Positions 59,633 through 64,000 of a stretch of 64,000 nt of DNA are shown here, in pieces. Positions within the stretch are counted from its first letter, which is position 1, and each line of letters begins with the position of its first letter. This stretch comes from Artocarpus heterophyllus. Lineage: Eukaryota > Streptophyta > Magnoliopsida > Rosales > Moraceae. The stretch is from assembly GCA_025403435.1 (NCBI GenBank), contig CM046350.1, forward strand, positions 8,343,512 through 8,407,511. Direction: 5' to 3'. The notes beneath the pieces are model-generated. The model did no database searches and was not told where the DNA came from. It saw only the letters and a program-made list of their open reading frames with translations. Made by a program: the position numbers and the translations under genes.

Positions 59633-62600
59633 CATCTTTCCCAAGCAAAGACGTTATATTCCATTTAAAAAATATGGAAAGTATATGACACTTTTTTTAA
59701 TCTATAGTATCTTTTCTACCAAGTAAAAGTGATGCTTCACATGCAATTATTAAGTGACCAAAGTATCCTCACTGACCAAAAAAAAAAAAGAAAAAAGCCT
59801 GAAAGGTGAGTCCATTTAATATAATGACCATGATCCAAAAAAAAAAAATTAATACAGACAACAAATATATAGAATATAGCAGATGCAATAGTGGATTGGT
59901 TGGTCCATTGTTAGAAAGTCGAAAACGAGCACCCATGTGAAAATGTTTCCTTTTTGTTAACTTTTTTCCCCATTGTTTTATTGGAAAGTTATATTTGGTG
60001 ATATAAATTGAGTAAACCGTAAACCCAAAAAAAAAAAAAATTTGTGTAAGTGGGATATGAACAAAGAACACTACTTTACAAGTACTTACTCAAATAAAAA
60101 CACTTCTACCGGATAAATCTTTGGTATAGTCATAGATTAGATCTTTGAATTTTGATATTCACAAGGTAATATAATATATTATATATGACACTAAGAGACA
60201 TCAATGTGTGGCACTGCATAAACATGGACTATGTTTTCAAAGCAGCAGTCAAAGGTTCCCCCTAACGCCTTGCATCGTTGGGGTTTTGGACAAAGGAAGC
60301 TTGAGAACGGTCGCCCAGGCCATACATGATAATGGGCCCCACAAGCCCATAACTCCAAAGAGGACTTTAGTCTTGTGGGCCAATTCCAGCCCGCCACGGC
60401 TCCACAGTCTCAAATGCTTGAATTTGGATCAAAAGTTCAAGTAACAAAACAAAAGGGCGTATAGTTTTGCTTTGAAGAAAATTTTTTTTCTCCTTCCACT
60501 TTTCTCTTCTTTTTTTTTTTTTTTCCTTTTTTGCTTGGGGCTTCATTTACATTACTGACAACTCAATCAACCTTTCCTTTCCTCTTCTTTTTTCTTTTTT
60601 AAAAAAGAATAATGTTCTTTTACCTAGTTCAGGGAACATATATTGTATTATCAAAAAGATGTCACCTGATAATTGGGGCCAGTGTCACTTAGGTTACCTC
60701 ATCTTATACTTTTGTATGTTATACATGGCATTAATTTTACAGAAGTTTTCATAAATGACACATTTAAAACTCACATTCTATAAATGCCACGTATATTAGT
60801 GTGGCACAATTTAAATATGTAATATGAGTGATAGTGTAATACAATTTTTTAAATAGGTTTAAAGTGGGTTTTTTGGAATAAATCAAACAGTTAAAGTAAA
60901 GGTAGAAATTTTACCATGATTTTCAAAGGTTTTTTTCTTGAACTTTTTTTTTTTAAAGTGAACTTGGATCGTACACAAATAACAAGTTACACATAACATG
61001 TATTAGTTTAGGTTCCAAATAAAGCAAGATGGGCTAATCACAAATTTAAATATAAGCAGTTGTACCTAAGTCGGATTATAATACATGACAAATTCTACAA
61101 CAAGATGTTCTTTTAAACGACTATATATATATTAGAGTCTCTGTTAATTTTGACTAGATTCAACGTTTATAAATAATGGATAGGCAATCTACGAGTGAGT
61201 ACCCTCTATCGCTGAAAGCTGCTTACAGTAAAGGAAAACAAGATGAGAAAACAAGTTTGCCTTGCTTAAATCAGTTAACAAGTTGCATTATTGCTGCTCA
61301 TGTCATTTTCTTTCTCTGTTACTATGGTCTTTATAAACCGTTAATGGGGGAGGATGGGATGTCATTTCTAGACCTAACTGTATGTTTGAAATCATTTCTA
61401 ACTTGTTAACAGCTGCATTCAATTAATCTGGAGACTTCTGCAGATTGAGGGACCTTTTTTTTTTTTTTTGCTCTCATCTCTTTTTTTTTTTGGTTCTGAG
61501 TCTCTTATGTGACAGAAAGTTGAGAGGGACTAGCATGTAATTCAACACGCAAAAGTCTAGATTATGAGGGGCATGGTACTTTGCTATGTAGACTGGTGAG
61601 TATGCAGTAGCAATAAATGCTATTCCCTCTCAATTTTTTATGTTTTATTATTATTATTTTAATTTTTAATTTTTTGGGGCTCCACTGGAGTTTTTGTGTG
61701 TAAGGAGGTTCACCTAAGATGATTGATAGTGGAAGGGCTAGTGGGTAATGATAGGGTGAAGTAAGGAGTAAAGCGTTGGTGAAGTGTTGTCTAGATCACA
61801 GGAAAAAAAATTATAAACATTTTGATGAAACTCTACCCAACTATATGTAATTAATTCTACCAAAAAATCAGCAAGTATTAACTACAATGAGACTAAGAAA
61901 AGCACCTTCGGTCATTCAGTGAAGTGATAAGTCTGATTGTTCTTCACAATAATGTTTGATTTCAGTGAGTTTTACTTCTGCTATAGCAGACAAGAAATAC
62001 GAGCAATTAATTTTGTACAAAAATGCATTTCCTCCTTGGGATTATCTTCTTGGATTGGATATCCTCTTTGTGTATATATAACCCTTTTTTCTTTTAGAAA
62101 AAAACTACTATGAAAGGCCATGTCACATCTGAACATGGTTATGGATTTTACTCTGCAAGAATTCTAAGCAACTATTCATAACTTGACAATCTATCTATTT
62201 AATTTTTTCTGTTCATGTGTCTTAGTCAATGGATTTGGCACTATGCAATAGTTGAGTGTATGATATAAATGGCCCGTTTATTTTGTTCTTAGAATTTTTA
62301 AAAATGTTTTTGTATATTTTTTAAGATAAAAATTTTAAAAATATTCTTAGTATGTTTTTTAAAAAATTCTTAATTTTTAAAATAAAAATATTTTTATCTA
62401 TTTTAAAAATAATACCAAAAGACAATAAAAAAAAGTCTTATTTTTTTCCTTAACGGGTGCAAAGGAAAAGGAAAAAGAAGATTCATCAAAGATAACCCTT
62501 TCATATTTTTGGGGCTATTGGGGGAAGACAAGAAGTTAAATAATTAATGTTCTTGGAATAAAATGTAAACGTATCAAGAGTCTCAAAATGCATGCACAAA

Positions 62601-63376
62601 AGGATTGCTGGGTCCTCCGTTTTTAATGCATAAAAAACATTCTGCGTCTTAATTCTGAAAAGTCAATCTTTTTAGCCAAAAGAATTGGGGAAAAAATTAT
62701 GTAAAGTCAAAATCAGAAATCTACGCTCAATCCCAAAAGCTTACAAAAAAACATACCAAAAAATGCAAAAAAAAAAAAAAAAACACAAGATGAGGGAAAA
62801 ATACAAAACTGTAAAAAAGTAATAATAATTAAAAAAAGGCAAAAAAAATAATTTTTACTTTTTAGGAGTCGGATTGGAAAAATCGCAGTTGCCAAGAAAG
62901 TTTAAAAATGGTCTGTATATAATGTCCCACTGCCACATCAGAAATAGATGACAGGTTAAAAATAGTGTATATTGGCCAACGTCAGTGATATGGTACATTG
63001 GTACTGTAAATATGTTAAATCCACGTGCATCTGGACAAGGCATGGCCGAATTTCAGTGCTATGAAATAAAAAAATTACCCTAAAATCCATCTTGTCATTG
63101 GACCTTTATGAGCTTGCACACTGTTGCAGTGATATTGACCTGTGACTGGGGCCAAGAAGCTGGAACAAGCAAAAGAAAGGGTGGACCATCCTATTTACTG
63201 TGAAGCCTCTTACATTTTGGGCCTTTTTTTTTTTTTTTTTTTTACTTTTGAAAATATTTTTATATATTTTTTGAAACAAAAATTTTAAAAATATTCTTAA
63301 TACAATTTTCAAAAAAAATTTATCTTTTAAAACAAAAATATTATCACCTATATTAAAAATAACACCAAACAATTTA
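59633..63376. other. Gene-poor right part of the window
   Basis: AT-rich DNA with long A or T runs. Two related short segments (about 62275-62420 and 63240-63370) share AAAAATTTTAAAAATATTCTTA and the ending AATAACACCAAA or AATAATACCAAA, probably MITE copies. No gene is supported. The open frames at 61176-61409 and 60208-60444 show no motif or coding bias I can recognise. Confidence 0.5.
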
Positions 63377-63535
63377 GGAGATGTTTGGTAGTGGTGGGAA
63401 CCACTCAGTTCCCACCACAATCTCAGTTATAAACAGTGTAAAGCTCTCATATGTTACAGCAACAATAAAAAAATATGCTACAGTATAAAACTCTCATATA
63501 CACCACTGGTTCCTACCACCTTTCCAAACATCCTA
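63377..63535. repeat. MITE with hAT-style ends
   Basis: It begins AGGAGATGTTTGGTAGTGGT and ends ACCACCTTTCCAAACATCCT, imperfect inverted repeats extending to GGGAACCA and TGGTTCC. It is about 160 bp and noncoding. A similar start appears at the extreme right edge (63973 onward). Confidence 0.65.
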
Positions 63536-64000
63536 TTGTATATCTCTCAAGCATTCTTCGTTAGTGTATTCTCAAAGACCAAATATTTTAAAATGAAAGA
63601 TTTATTTCATGATCCCTAAATTTTATAGTTATTTACATGTTTTCCTTCGAAGTTTAAAAACTCACACTTTACTATGTAAATTTTCTAATTATGAACTCTT
63701 TGACAAGTTGATTAGAGTTAAAGTGGTAAGTTTAAGAACTATAGCAAATGAGTGCTTGACATTGTAGCAACTTTTTATTTTTTATTGTAGCTGCTGAGAG
63801 CTTTACACTGCAAACTTAGTTTTAACTAACATTATAAAGACACGTTTAATCTCACTTAATCCTTTTTATCAGGATTTTCCTTAAAACGGTAAAAAAAAAG
63901 AAAAAAAATAGTCTTACTTGACCTCTCCTATTAAAATTTATATTGAAAACAAACAGAAAAAGACTATTTATAAGATGTTTGGTAAATAAGTTCAAACTTA

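Noticed and set aside
61176..61409. 77-aa frame as a small gene
   Set aside because: No recognisable domain, no neighbouring exons and no support beyond an open frame.
1..64000. CRISPR arrays, bacterial operons, rRNA or tRNA genes
   Set aside because: The genes have plant introns and no spacer-repeat array, rRNA or cloverleaf tRNA sequence was recognised; the tRNA-like words are retrotransposon primer sites.

Overview
The window is nuclear DNA from a eudicot plant; the species cannot be told from sequence alone. It is AT-rich, with intron-containing genes that have GT-AG junctions, long intergenic spaces and nested LTR retrotransposons. Four host genes are recognisable, all on the + strand: a THA8-type chloroplast PPR protein (327-1043, intronless), the peroxisomal RING protein PEX2 (2345-5557, eight exons, fully reconstructed), a bHLH68-type transcription factor (22059-25595, seven exons, one apparent frameshift in exon 2), and an isochorismatase/nicotinamidase-fold gene (47096-57590) that is split by a retrotransposon and lacks the exon expected to carry the catalytic cysteine.

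Most of the rest is transposon. Three full-length copies of one non-autonomous LTR retrotransposon family lie on the - strand at 8425-16615, 31122-40162 and 47978-56314. Each has its own perfect 5-bp target duplication (TTATG, AAATA, TGGTC), a tRNA-iMet-type primer-binding site, a GGGGGG polypurine tract and TGT...ACA LTRs of about 2.0-2.4 kb. None shows gag-pol. In its place each carries two intronless genes in the element's sense direction. One is a 229-aa diverged LOG-like (cytokinin riboside monophosphate phosphoribohydrolase family) protein. The other is a 173-aa cysteine-rich basic protein whose central region resembles the nucleic-acid-binding cysteine-rich proteins of Betaflexiviridae plant viruses. 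I consider this the candidate undescribed system: a plant retroelement carrying a hormone-enzyme relative next to a virus-like Cys-rich protein.

The insertions are nested. At 6804-19297 an old, diverged solo LTR of the same family (TSD GGAAT) was hit by a copia-like solo LTR (7571-17609, TSD CCAAT), which was then hit by copy 1. At 28797-42979 a decayed Ty1/copia element was hit by copy 2 inside its integrase region. Copy 3 sits in intron 3 of the isochorismatase-like gene. The family has two alternative U3 regions. One is GC-rich with seven W-box cores, six of them at exact 10-bp spacing (copy 2 and the old solo LTR); the other is AT-rich (copies 1 and 3).

The remaining intergenic DNA holds small MITE-like inverted repeats, microsatellites, a cluster of ten AAACGAC/GTCGTTT motifs at 58282-58777, and a possible organelle-derived insert near 56495-57050. 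All comparisons were made by reading; no database search or alignment was run.
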